From Anaerolineales bacterium (GTDB lineage Bacteria > Chloroflexota > Anaerolineae > 4572-78 > J111), in assembly GCA_015075405.1 (NCBI GenBank), contig JABTUK010000001.1, positions 1,860,001 to 1,924,000 on the forward strand: 64,000 nucleotides of DNA. Direction: 5' to 3'. A model generated the notes under the pieces. The model did not search any database. It was not told where the DNA came from and was given only the letters and a program-made list of their open reading frames with translations. Shown here piece after piece: positions 28,001-35,174 of this stretch. Position numbers and translations under genes: made by a program. Position 1 is the first letter of the stretch. Each line of letters starts with the position of its first letter.

Positions 28001-28085
28001 CGGCGGAGAGGTGGGTATTGAAAGCGAAGGGATACCAGGCCAGGGCAGTATTTTTAGCTTTACCCTGCCTCAAGCGCCTGCTTGA
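25029..28085 (+). CDS. Membrane histidine kinase: MASE1, two PAS, GAF, HisKA, HATPase
   Basis: 1,018 residues. A MASE1 sensor with about eight membrane helices fills residues 12-300 (VTLVWPPTGVALAALL is typical). PAS domains lie near 305-425 and 480-590, linked by a coiled coil with ITERRQAEEAL repeats. A GAF domain lies near 598-755. The HisKA helix AHTVAHDLKVPLGP carries the phospho-acceptor H791, and the ATPase domain shows YLSNAIKYGG, NGPGLS and GLGLSIVRR. It would phosphorylate an unknown response regulator. Oddity: VGQAVSLPDEE in the ATPase domain is encoded by a palindrome (GGGCAAGCTG/CAGCTTGCCC, near 27800-27822), an apparent in-frame repeat insertion. Its stop codon abuts that of the convergent add gene in TGATCA. 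Confidence 0.92.
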   Translation: MNMSKVEIKSPYLLYLAQIVILTAIYFGVAKMGLSLASFRGIVTLVWPPTGVALAALLLFGYRLWPAIALGALLVNLSAGASLATGGIALGNTLEAVVGAYLLNRTGLRYNLERLRDAFSLVFWGAIVSPTIGAAIGVASLGLTGAGAWADYDSVWWVWWLGDAMGVLVVAPALLIWGYQPRLAMPLRQVVEAVGLLAALVIAGELVFGGFYISQVANYPLAYIIFPFVIWAAFRFGQRGATTATLVAAGLAVWGTAQGVGPFAQETIDASLLLLHGFLSTMAITAMLLAAALAERNQTEEALKEQRAFLRQVININPHLIFAKDRAGRFTLANQAVADVFGTTIEAILGKTDADFNPETTQNEHFRRDDLDVMNTLQEKFIPEEPITDAAGRIRWLQTIKRPILDSSGQALQVLGVATDITAHRQAQEELQRYKKHLEELVKERTLELTEAVEQLEREITERRQAEEALRESEERFHYLADATFEGIVIHDQGQILDANQSFALMVGYELAEVKGKNVLGFATPEYRDLIMQHVQSDYEKPYEVMGLKKDGSTFPAEIWAKIIPYQGRMVRVAAIRDITERKQAEETLLRQNEFLVALHQITLDLLNRREMGDLLQALVDRAATLLDAPYGELMLKEGDELVVRAFTQNQPFLLGDRIGRDEALLSWQAHDTGQPAILDNYSAWAAHRAIYNGVHLRAVAEFPIMIGQACLGVLALGRDEPDYPFKPEQIQKGILLSQLAALILDRANLYDAALREITERKQAEEALLQQAVELEARNEELDAFAHTVAHDLKVPLGPITGYADILIEDDALLTPNERQKYLQIIARSGRKMNSIIGELLLLASVRKKEVKSAPLDMAGIVAEAQQRLAHLIEEHQAEIILPQVWPVALGYAPWIEEVWTNYLSNAIKYGGRPPRLELGATVVGQAVSLPDEESPPDSPPKVRFWVHDNGPGLSLAAQRRLFTPFTQLGQVRIEGQGLGLSIVRRIVEKLGGEVGIESEGIPGQGSIFSFTLPQAPA

Positions 28086-29117
28086 TCAAACTTCCCCTGC
28101 CCGCAGTCGAGTAAATTCGGCCTGAAACTCGCTTTCCATTTTTGACCGGGCAGAGGCCGGCAGCAGCGTAGCGCGCACGGCGTTGAGGGTCAACTGTTCG
28201 AGTGTCTCTGCGCCAAAGTGGAAGGTTTGGGCCACTGCCAGATATTCGTGGGTTAAGGTTGTGTTGAACATCGGCGGGTCGTCGGAATTGAGGGTGATGT
28301 ACAGCCCTTCTTGCAGCAAAACAGGCAGGGCGTGATGGGCCAGGTTAGGGAAGACCTTTAAACAAATGTTACTGGTGGGAGAGACTTCGAGCGGAACCTG
28401 ACGGGCGCGCAGTTCGTCCACCAGGGCCGGGTCTTCCAGGCAGCGCACCCCATGCCCAATCCGCACCGCGTGAAGCTCATTCAGCGCGCCCCAAATGCTT
28501 GTCGGTCCCACCGTTTCACCGGCGTGAGGCACGCTCGGCAGGCCGGCGGCGTGTACCCGGTCGAACGCTTCTTTGAACTTCTCCGGTGGATTGTCCACTT
28601 CCGGGCCGCCCAGGCCCAAGGCCACCACGCCTTCGCCCATCGCGCCGATAGCCCAATCAGCGGTGAGCAAACCTTCCTCCGGTGAGACATCCCGCGAAAT
28701 ATCGAGGACGAGGCCCATCCCTACCCCATACTCAGCCTCGGCCCAGGCCCGCGCCCGGTTCAGCGCGGCTAACTGCTCCGAGAAAGGCAGCCCCCGATGT
28801 TTATAGTGGGTGTAAGGGGTATAGGTCACTTCGCTGTAGCGAATATTCTGGGCCGCCTGCCCGGCCAGAAACTCGCGGGCAATCAGTTCGATGTCGTCCG
28901 GGGTGCGCAGACAGGAAGAGACTGCCAGGTATACTTCGATAAAGTGAGGAAAATCGGTAAAGGTATACCAGGTTCGTAAGCCTTCGACCGTTTTGGCCGG
29001 CAGGTCAACTCCATGCCGCCGCGCCAGTTTTAGCAGGGTTTCCGGTTGAATAGAACCTTCCAGGTGAACGTGCAGTTCTACTTTGGGCATTGCTTGAATG
29101 AACGTTTCCAGAGTCAT
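28086..29117 (-). CDS. add: Adenosine deaminase family protein
   Basis: 343 residues, the usual length. Zinc and catalytic motifs are present in order: VELHVHLEGS near the N-terminus, SVPHAGETVGP, RIGHGVRC and TLNSDDPPMF. The reaction is hydrolytic deamination of adenosine or deoxyadenosine to inosine. Close relatives act on aminofutalosine or other purines, so the exact substrate is not certain. It is transcribed convergently with the histidine kinase with no spacing, and the intergenic DNA on its 5' side holds only repeat DNA and a possible gene remnant. Confidence 0.9.
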   Translation of the reverse strand: MTLETFIQAMPKVELHVHLEGSIQPETLLKLARRHGVDLPAKTVEGLRTWYTFTDFPHFIEVYLAVSSCLRTPDDIELIAREFLAGQAAQNIRYSEVTYTPYTHYKHRGLPFSEQLAALNRARAWAEAEYGVGMGLVLDISRDVSPEEGLLTADWAIGAMGEGVVALGLGGPEVDNPPEKFKEAFDRVHAAGLPSVPHAGETVGPTSIWGALNELHAVRIGHGVRCLEDPALVDELRARQVPLEVSPTSNICLKVFPNLAHHALPVLLQEGLYITLNSDDPPMFNTTLTHEYLAVAQTFHFGAETLEQLTLNAVRATLLPASARSKMESEFQAEFTRLRAGEV

Positions 29118-29160
29118 CGGTTTATCCTCATTTATTTTTCCGGCCGTTACTACTCAAACT

Positions 29161-29257
29161 CATGTCATTTCGAGCGACGAAGGAGCGAGAAATCCCCAAG
29201 GCGCAACACGTAAAAGTAAGGTTGTAGAGGATTTCTCCCTGCGGTCGAAATGACATG
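29161..29257. repeat. TGTCATTTCGA palindromic element, copy 3
   Basis: Ends CATGTCATTTCGA and TCGAAATGACATG are perfect complements; inner GAGAAATCC / GGATTTCTC also pair. It lies between add and the large glycosyltransferase gene. Confidence 0.82.
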
Positions 29258-29266
29258 GTTGAGCAG

Positions 29267-29431
29267 CTACTTCCGGCCAATCACTTCATAATTGGCTCCT
29301 GAGCTTGAGGCATAGATTTTAACCAAATTGTGCTGCTTTAGCAATGCCTCCAGCCTCTCAGGTTGGATGAAGATTTGGCAGAGACGGTAACACTTGCCCA
29401 ACCCTCCCCTGATGATTACAATAATCGGCAT
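29267..29431 (-). other. Possible C-terminal gene remnant
   Basis: A 54-codon minus-strand frame reads MPIIVIIRGGLGKCYRLCQI and then FIQPERLEALLKQHNLVKIY, ASSSGANYEVIGRK. The last 30 residues look like a protein C-terminus (PERLEALLKQH ... YEVIGRK), similar in style to the ends of GT-C membrane glycosyltransferases. There is no ribosome-binding site and it overlaps the start of the plus-strand gene. It is probably a remnant, not a working gene. Confidence 0.25.
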
Positions 29432-32400
29432 GCTTCAGACCATCGCTTCAAACCGCCGCCTGGCGGCCGTCCTGCTGTTTCTGATTTTGGCCGTCGCCGC
29501 CGGGCTGCGTTTTTACAATCTCAACTGGGATAACGGCACCTTTGCTCACCCCGACGAGCGCTCCACGGTGGTATTTTATGCCCCCACCATTCGCTGGCCC
29601 GACGACCCCTCAACCCTGTTCGACCCGCGTGCCTCGACTTTGAATCCGTTTTGGGAGGTGGGCCGGCAGGAGCGCCGCAGCTATACCTACGGCCATTTTC
29701 CCCTGTATAGCCTGGTTCTGATCGCTCACGGCTTGAATAAACTGGCCCCGCTGACCGCCAACGTTCTGCCGCCTGACTGGACACAGTGGCTGGCCATGAG
29801 CCTGTCCGGGCAGGGCTATGCCCAAATTGGACGGGCGCTGATGGCCCTGGCGGATCTGGCGTCGGTTTATCTGCTCTTTTTATTGGGCCGGCGTCTCTAT
29901 GGAGTCTGGGGCGGGCTGCTGGCAGCGGCCCTCTCAACCTTTACCGTGCTGCAAATTCAACTGGCCCATTTCTTTGCCGTTGACCCCATCTCGACTACCT
30001 TCACCCTCCTGGCGCTCTATGGCGCCGTCCTCATGGTTGACCGCCAAAGCAAAGGGGCGGCGATCATCACCGGCATCGGCATTGGCCTGGCCGTTGCCTC
30101 CAAATTCAGCGCCCTGCCGATAGCGGTTGCGCCGCTGGTAGCCGTTTTCCTGGCCAGTCGCCGACCACCGATCGCCAACCGCCGACCACCGACCGAAGAC
30201 CGAGGACCAGAGACCGCTGAAATCCAGCCTCCAATCTCCAATCGCCAATCTCCAATCTCCTTGTTTGGTTTGGCCGGGTTAGCTCTCATCATCGCCTTCA
30301 TCCTCTTCGCCGTGACCTCGCCGTTTGTGTTGCTGGATTTTGAAAACTTCAAGCGGGCGGTTATTGACGAGCAAGGGAATATGGTCAGCGGCATCGCCGA
30401 TTTTCCCTTTACCCGGCAGTATCGTCACACGCCGGCCTACTGGTACTTTATCGAGCAGCAGCTCCGCTGGGGCATGGGCTGGCCGCTGGGCCTGCTGGCC
30501 TTCGCCGGCACGCTCTGGGTCATCTTCAAAGCGCTGCGCGGCAGAGCTTTGCCCGGCGAATGGATCATCCTCGCCTGGATTGTCCTCTATTTTGGCCCCA
30601 CCGGTCTCTTTCTGGCTAAATTTATGCGCTACATGATCCCGGTGGTACCATTGTTTACCCTGTTTGGGGCGGGTCTGGTAGCGGCGCTGTGGCGAAGAGG
30701 CGAAGAGGCGAAGAGGCGAAGAGGCGAGGAGGCGAGGATTGTAGAGAGTAGGATGCCTCCTGAAGCAATTAATCAACCAGCCAGTTCGACAGAAGATAAC
30801 TCTCCCCAACCCTCCAGACCTCCAGACCTCCAGACCTCCAACCCTTCGACTTCGCTCAGGACAAGCCTTCCACCCTTCCACCCTTCCACCCCTCCACCCC
30901 TCCTGCCCCCCCGCTCCTCCGCTCCCCTGCTACAAAAAGGAGCGAAGCCGGCAGCCGTTATCCTGGCTACTATTGCTCTCCTCGGCTCGGCTTTCTGGGC
31001 TTTGGCTTTTGTCAATGGAGTCTACGGTACGGAGCATCCCTGGGTCACGTTTGCCCGCTGGACCTATGCCAACGTGCCCGACGGCGCTTGTATTGCCCGC
31101 GAGCATTGGGACGAAGGCATCCCGGCCGCCATTGACGAGCCGGGCGGCAATCCAGGCGCGCACAGCTACGTTCAACCCGAGCTGCCCATGTACGAAGAGG
31201 ACACGCCGGAAAAGTACGAGAATCTACGCAGCACTCTTATGAACTGCGACTATATCGCCCTGGCCAGCAATCGCTTGTGGCGAACTATCCCCCGCCTGCC
31301 GGAACGCTACCCCATGAGCACGCGCTACTATCAAGCCCTCTTCTCCGGCGAATTGGGGTTTCAGCAGGTCTATACGGTGGAAACGCCGCCGCGCCTGGGG
31401 CCATTTAAAATTGATGACCAATCCGCCGACGAAAGCTTCACCGTGTACGACCACCCCAAGCCGATCATGTTCAAAAAGACGCGCCCGCTTACGCCGCAGG
31501 AGTGGGACGCCATTTTGGGCAACACCTGGCAGGATGCTGTTTATGGCTACGTTGGCCCGCCGACCCTGCTCATGCGGTTGCGCGGCGCCAATGATACTCC
31601 CCAGGCTGTCCCGTTTGGCCGCAGCGCCGCCGGCGAGGGCAAGTCGCTGCTGCTCGATACGCCGGTGGACCAGTTGCCGGTGGTCAACGATTTTCGCTGG
31701 AACAGCTTGGCCAATAGTTCCAGCCTGGTCGCCGTACTTTTTTGGTGGCTAACTGTCACCTTGATTGGGTTGCTGGCTCTACCCCTGACCTTTTTGCTGT
31801 TTAACGGTCTGCCGGATCGAGGCTATGTTCTGAGCAAGAGTCTGGGCTTGCTGTTGGTCAGCTACTTTGTCTGGCTGAACAGCAGCCTGGGCTGGTTGAG
31901 CAATTCCCTGCCGACGGCCATCCTGGGCCTGATTTTTCTCGGCGGTTGCAGCCTGGTTGTCGCTCGCCTCCGCTGGAATTTGCTCAAACAATTCTGGCAG
32001 GAGCAGCGCCCGCTCATTGTCAGCGCCGAACTTATTTTTGGCCTGGTCTATCTCTTTTTCATCTTGCTGCGGCTGTTCAACCCCGACTTGTGGCAGCCCT
32101 GGCTCGGCGGCGAAAAAATGCTCGAAATCGGCTTTCTGCACGCCGTGGTCAAAAGCGCCCACATGCCCCCCTACGATCCCTTTTTTGCCGGGGGCATCAT
32201 GAATTATTACTACTACGGCCTGTTTATTGTCGGCGTATTGATCAAATTGACCGGCATCCAGCCGACCCTTGCCTTCAATCTGGCCGTGCCCACCCTGGCC
32301 GCCCTGACTGCTGTCAATGTCTTCAGCCTGGCCGGCAATCTGAGCCAAGTGTCAAGTGTCAGGTATCAAGTGTCACGTGTCAAGTCAACTTCTCCTCAAC

Positions 32401-34409
32401 CTATTGACGATGCTTCGCGGCCATTCGCCGTTCGCCGTTCGCCGTTCATCCTCTCCGGTCTCCTCGGCATCCTCTTTGTTGTCTTCATCGGCAACCTGGA
32501 AGGGGCGGCTCAATTTATGCGCGAACTGGGCAAGTTGAGCCAGAGCGACTTCCAAAGCGCCATTCCCGGCTTGCAGACCTTTGTGCTGGCCTTGAGCGGG
32601 TTGGTCGAAGCACTCGGCGGCGCGGCATTGGCTATTTATAATTATTGGGACCCCACCCGCGTTATTCCGGCCACCATCAACGAATTCCCCTATTTCAGTT
32701 TTCTCTTTGCCGATCTACACCCGCACATGATCGGGTTGCCTTTCACCGTTCTGTTTCTGAGTTTGGCTTATAATTGGCTGCGTGAAGAGGCGAAGAGGCG
32801 AAGAGGCGGAGAGGCGGAGAGGCGAAGCTTCGATGACACGAAGCAGCCGGAAGATGAAAATACAGCCGCAGAAGCGCCGCTTTCTATTTTTACACCTAAT
32901 TTATCATTTACTGACTCACTGACCCGTTCTTTTGCCGATTCGTTCCCTCGCCTCCTCACCTCCTCATTCCCTCGCGTCTTTATCCGCTGGCTGGCCTTGC
33001 CCTTTGTGTTGGGGGCTATCGCCGCTATCAATACCTGGGATTTGCCCACTTATCTGGGGTTGATGGTCGCCACCTTTTTGTTGGGGCGTTACCTGCAAGA
33101 GCGTGGGCCGCTGACCCTTAACCGGGTGTTGTTTCTTTTGGGCAGCGGCATGGTTTTTGGTGGACTGCTCCTGGCGCTGACATTTCTGCTCTATGCCCCC
33201 TTCTTTGCCAACTATCAAGCTCCAGCCGAAACCGGCCTGGGCCTGGTCCACACCCAAACCGCGCTGGATCAGCATCTCAAAATCTGGGGCTTTTTCCTGG
33301 TCATTCTAGCCTCCTGGCTGTGGCTTTCGCTGCTCTACCCGGCCAGCCGGAATAAGCTGCTGCGCGGTCTCAGTTTGAGCTTGCGCCGCTGGAATGTTGG
33401 GCCGCACCTGAGTGAAATTTACCGGGCCGTAGTCAAGACGCCCGTTGATGATGCTGTCCGGCCTGTACTGTGGGGGATTGGTCTGGTTTTGCTGGGAGCG
33501 GTCGTCCTGGCGTTGTTGGGTTACTCTGTGCCCGCTTATCTTTTGCCTCTGGTGTTGCTGGCCCTGTTACTCCTCTTTCGCCGCGAAATCGGTGTTGAGG
33601 TGGCCTATCTCGGCATTATTATCTTCACCGGCCTGCTTATCCTGCTGGGTGTGGAATTTTTCTTTTTGCGGGACTTTCTGGGCGGCGGCGAATATTTCCG
33701 CATGAACACTCTTTTTAAATTTTACATCCAGGTTTGGGCCATTTTTGGGATTGCCGCCGCAGTAGCGCTGCCCCGGCTGTGGCGCTGGAGCGATCACTGG
33801 TCGCTGCCTGTCCTGATTCTGTGGCGGGCTGTAGTGGTCATTCTGCTGCTGGCCTGCCTGGTTTACCCCGTCCTCGGCACACGGACTCGTGTGGATGACC
33901 GCTTCCCCGGCGACGACAACCGCCCACCCATTGGCACGCTCGACGGCCTGGCCTATATGACCGTCGGCGTGTTCGAGTGGCCCGCTGGCAGCCCGATTTA
34001 CCTCAAGTACGATTACGAGGCCATTCGCTGGCTGCAAGACAATGTGCCCGGCACGCCCATTTTGGCCGAGGCCAAGATAGGTTACTATCGTGAAGGCGGG
34101 ATGCGGGTGGCGGCTTACACCGGTTTGCCCTCTATTTTGGGTGGCCTGCACCAAAACGAGCAGCGCTACGCCTGGCAGGTCGGCGACCGAGATTTTGTGG
34201 TCAGCGAGTTCTGGTCCAGCCCCGACCCGGCCCGAACGTTGGAGTTGATTCAGCAGTTGGGCATCCGCTATATTTATGACGGTCAGATTGAGCGAATTAC
34301 GCACGGCGCGTTCATCAGCGAGAAATTTGAACAGCTCCGGGCGCAGGGGGCGCTGGAATTGATTTTTAAAAACGAACAGACGAAGATTTACAGAGTGGTT
34401 CAAAAATAA
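29412..34409 (+). CDS. Giant membrane protein: GT-C glycosyltransferase-like half plus DUF2298 half
   Basis: About 1,665 residues with more than 20 membrane helices. The N-terminal half (to about residue 760) looks like a GT39/ArnT-type transferase: AAGLRFYNLNWDNGTFAHPD with the acidic residue after the first helix. The C-terminal half is DUF2298: GGEKMLEIGFLHAV, PPYDPFFAGGIMNYYYYG, NEFPYFSFLFADLHPHMIG and FFFLRDF. Such proteins are thought to act in lipid-linked sugar transfer at the cell surface. The start is uncertain: 29412 is chosen, 29394 (TTG) and 29430 (ATG) are alternatives, and none has a clear ribosome-binding site. Four hydrophilic loops are made of low-complexity repeat sequence (see 30160-30265, 30691-30940, 32346-32455, 32783-32985). 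Confidence 0.85.
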   Translation: MITIIGMLQTIASNRRLAAVLLFLILAVAAGLRFYNLNWDNGTFAHPDERSTVVFYAPTIRWPDDPSTLFDPRASTLNPFWEVGRQERRSYTYGHFPLYSLVLIAHGLNKLAPLTANVLPPDWTQWLAMSLSGQGYAQIGRALMALADLASVYLLFLLGRRLYGVWGGLLAAALSTFTVLQIQLAHFFAVDPISTTFTLLALYGAVLMVDRQSKGAAIITGIGIGLAVASKFSALPIAVAPLVAVFLASRRPPIANRRPPTEDRGPETAEIQPPISNRQSPISLFGLAGLALIIAFILFAVTSPFVLLDFENFKRAVIDEQGNMVSGIADFPFTRQYRHTPAYWYFIEQQLRWGMGWPLGLLAFAGTLWVIFKALRGRALPGEWIILAWIVLYFGPTGLFLAKFMRYMIPVVPLFTLFGAGLVAALWRRGEEAKRRRGEEARIVESRMPPEAINQPASSTEDNSPQPSRPPDLQTSNPSTSLRTSLPPFHPSTPPPLLPPRSSAPLLQKGAKPAAVILATIALLGSAFWALAFVNGVYGTEHPWVTFARWTYANVPDGACIAREHWDEGIPAAIDEPGGNPGAHSYVQPELPMYEEDTPEKYENLRSTLMNCDYIALASNRLWRTIPRLPERYPMSTRYYQALFSGELGFQQVYTVETPPRLGPFKIDDQSADESFTVYDHPKPIMFKKTRPLTPQEWDAILGNTWQDAVYGYVGPPTLLMRLRGANDTPQAVPFGRSAAGEGKSLLLDTPVDQLPVVNDFRWNSLANSSSLVAVLFWWLTVTLIGLLALPLTFLLFNGLPDRGYVLSKSLGLLLVSYFVWLNSSLGWLSNSLPTAILGLIFLGGCSLVVARLRWNLLKQFWQEQRPLIVSAELIFGLVYLFFILLRLFNPDLWQPWLGGEKMLEIGFLHAVVKSAHMPPYDPFFAGGIMNYYYYGLFIVGVLIKLTGIQPTLAFNLAVPTLAALTAVNVFSLAGNLSQVSSVRYQVSRVKSTSPQPIDDASRPFAVRRSPFILSGLLGILFVVFIGNLEGAAQFMRELGKLSQSDFQSAIPGLQTFVLALSGLVEALGGAALAIYNYWDPTRVIPATINEFPYFSFLFADLHPHMIGLPFTVLFLSLAYNWLREEAKRRRGGEAERRSFDDTKQPEDENTAAEAPLSIFTPNLSFTDSLTRSFADSFPRLLTSSFPRVFIRWLALPFVLGAIAAINTWDLPTYLGLMVATFLLGRYLQERGPLTLNRVLFLLGSGMVFGGLLLALTFLLYAPFFANYQAPAETGLGLVHTQTALDQHLKIWGFFLVILASWLWLSLLYPASRNKLLRGLSLSLRRWNVGPHLSEIYRAVVKTPVDDAVRPVLWGIGLVLLGAVVLALLGYSVPAYLLPLVLLALLLLFRREIGVEVAYLGIIIFTGLLILLGVEFFFLRDFLGGGEYFRMNTLFKFYIQVWAIFGIAAAVALPRLWRWSDHWSLPVLILWRAVVVILLLACLVYPVLGTRTRVDDRFPGDDNRPPIGTLDGLAYMTVGVFEWPAGSPIYLKYDYEAIRWLQDNVPGTPILAEAKIGYYREGGMRVAAYTGLPSILGGLHQNEQRYAWQVGDRDFVVSEFWSSPDPARTLELIQQLGIRYIYDGQIERITHGAFISEKFEQLRAQGALELIFKNEQTKIYRVVQK
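30160..30265. repeat. In-frame low-complexity insert (CCGACCACCGA / CCAATCTCC words)
   Basis: The stretch is built of CGCCGACCACCGA, GAAGACCGAGGACC and CCAATCTCCAATCGCC units and encodes RRPPIANRRPPTEDRGPET followed by QPPISNRQSPIS. It lies in a loop between membrane helices and does not break the frame. Related GGTCTCCGGTCC words occur at 36401-36432 and 37200-37240. Confidence 0.7.
30691..30940. repeat. In-frame insert of GGCGAAGAG and CCTCCAGAC tandem words
   Basis: Starts with six GGCGAAGA units, then about 40 ordinary codons, then CTCCAGAC and CTTCCACC tandems that include CCCTTCGACTTCGCTCAGGA. That last word is a member of the intergenic 'CCTTCGACAAGCTCAGG' repeats at 39814 and 48890. 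It encodes a charged then proline-serine-rich loop of about 80 residues. Confidence 0.75.
32346..32455. repeat. In-frame insert of AAGTGTCAGGT and TTCGCCG words
   Basis: AAGTGTCA units (four) and CATTCGCCGTTCGCCG units (three) encode SQVSSVRYQVSRVKS and FAVRRSPF in a loop between helices of the DUF2298 half. A further similar insert in the same gene is at 32783-32985 (GGCGAAGAGGCGAAGAGG and, after an acidic stretch, CTCACCTCCTCATTCCC). Confidence 0.7.
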
Positions 34410-34513
34410 GAATCCGTGTTGCGTGTTGCGTCTTCTGTAAGAATAACGCAATATGTAACCATTAATTTTTTATCTGCGAAATCTGTGGATTATTTTCAGG
34501 AGAGAACTTAGTC

Positions 34514-35056
34514 ATGTTAACTCTCGACAAGACCGCTTTAGTTGTCATTGATGTGCAAGGCCGGCTGGCCCAGGTGATGAGTCAAAAAGAAATGTTGTTT
34601 GAAAATTTGAAAAAGCTCATCAAAGGGGTGCAGGTGTTGGACCTGCCGATTCTCTGGAACGAACAACTGCCCGAAAAATTGGGGCCGACCAGCCCGGAAA
34701 TAGCCGAACTCCTGAGCCGCTCCACCCAACCGATTGCCAAAGCCAGTTTTAGCTGCTGCGGCAATCCCCCTTTTATGGATGCGCTCAAGTCAACCGGGCG
34801 AAAACAAGTGCTGCTGGCGGGCATCGAGTCGCATGTCTGCGTCTACCAAACCTGCCTCGATTTGCTCAATCTTGGCTACGAAGTTCAGGTGGTCAGTGAT
34901 GCCGTCTCCTCCCGCGCCCCGGAGAACCGGCAGTTGGGCCTGACCCGCATGCAGCAAGCCGGGGCCACCCTCACCAGCGTCGAAATGGCCCTGTTTGAAC
35001 TCCTGCGCGTGGCCGAAGGGCCGCAATTCAAGGAGATTACGCGGATTGTGAAATAG
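34514..35056 (+). CDS. Isochorismatase-like cysteine hydrolase (YcaC type)
   Basis: 180 residues. The catalytic triad of the family is visible: D13 in LVVIDVQ, K76 in IAKASFSCC and C109 in GIESHVCVYQT. The fold is alpha/beta with a central parallel sheet. Relatives hydrolyse amides or enol ethers such as isochorismate, nicotinamide or N-carbamoyl compounds; the VCVYQT form is closest to YcaC-like members of unknown substrate. A CAGGAGAG site precedes the ATG by eight bases. No metabolic partner is nearby; it sits between two glycosylation genes. Confidence 0.88.
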   Translation: MLTLDKTALVVIDVQGRLAQVMSQKEMLFENLKKLIKGVQVLDLPILWNEQLPEKLGPTSPEIAELLSRSTQPIAKASFSCCGNPPFMDALKSTGRKQVLLAGIESHVCVYQTCLDLLNLGYEVQVVSDAVSSRAPENRQLGLTRMQQAGATLTSVEMALFELLRVAEGPQFKEITRIVK

Positions 35057-35077
35057 GCGGCGGAGGTTAGGACGATT

Positions 35078-35158
35078 TATGATTTACGATTTACGATTTA
35101 CGATTAAAGGTGTTAACTCAACCCAATCGTAAATCTAAAATCTAAAATCGTAAATCGG
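35078..35158. repeat. GATTTACGATTTACG inverted repeat
   Basis: Three GATTTACGATT units at 35078-35105 face TCGTAAATCTAAAATCTAAAATCGTAAATC at 35127-35158 (in part). Same words as 1186-1234 and 15133-15180. It fills the gap between the hydrolase gene and the DUF2298 gene. Confidence 0.7.
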
Positions 35159-35174
35159 TTAGTTTCTTTATGGG

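Noticed and set aside
30691..30740. GGCGAAGAG tandem units as a CRISPR or VNTR locus outside genes
   Set aside because: Units are 9 bases without spacers and lie in frame inside a membrane-protein gene.
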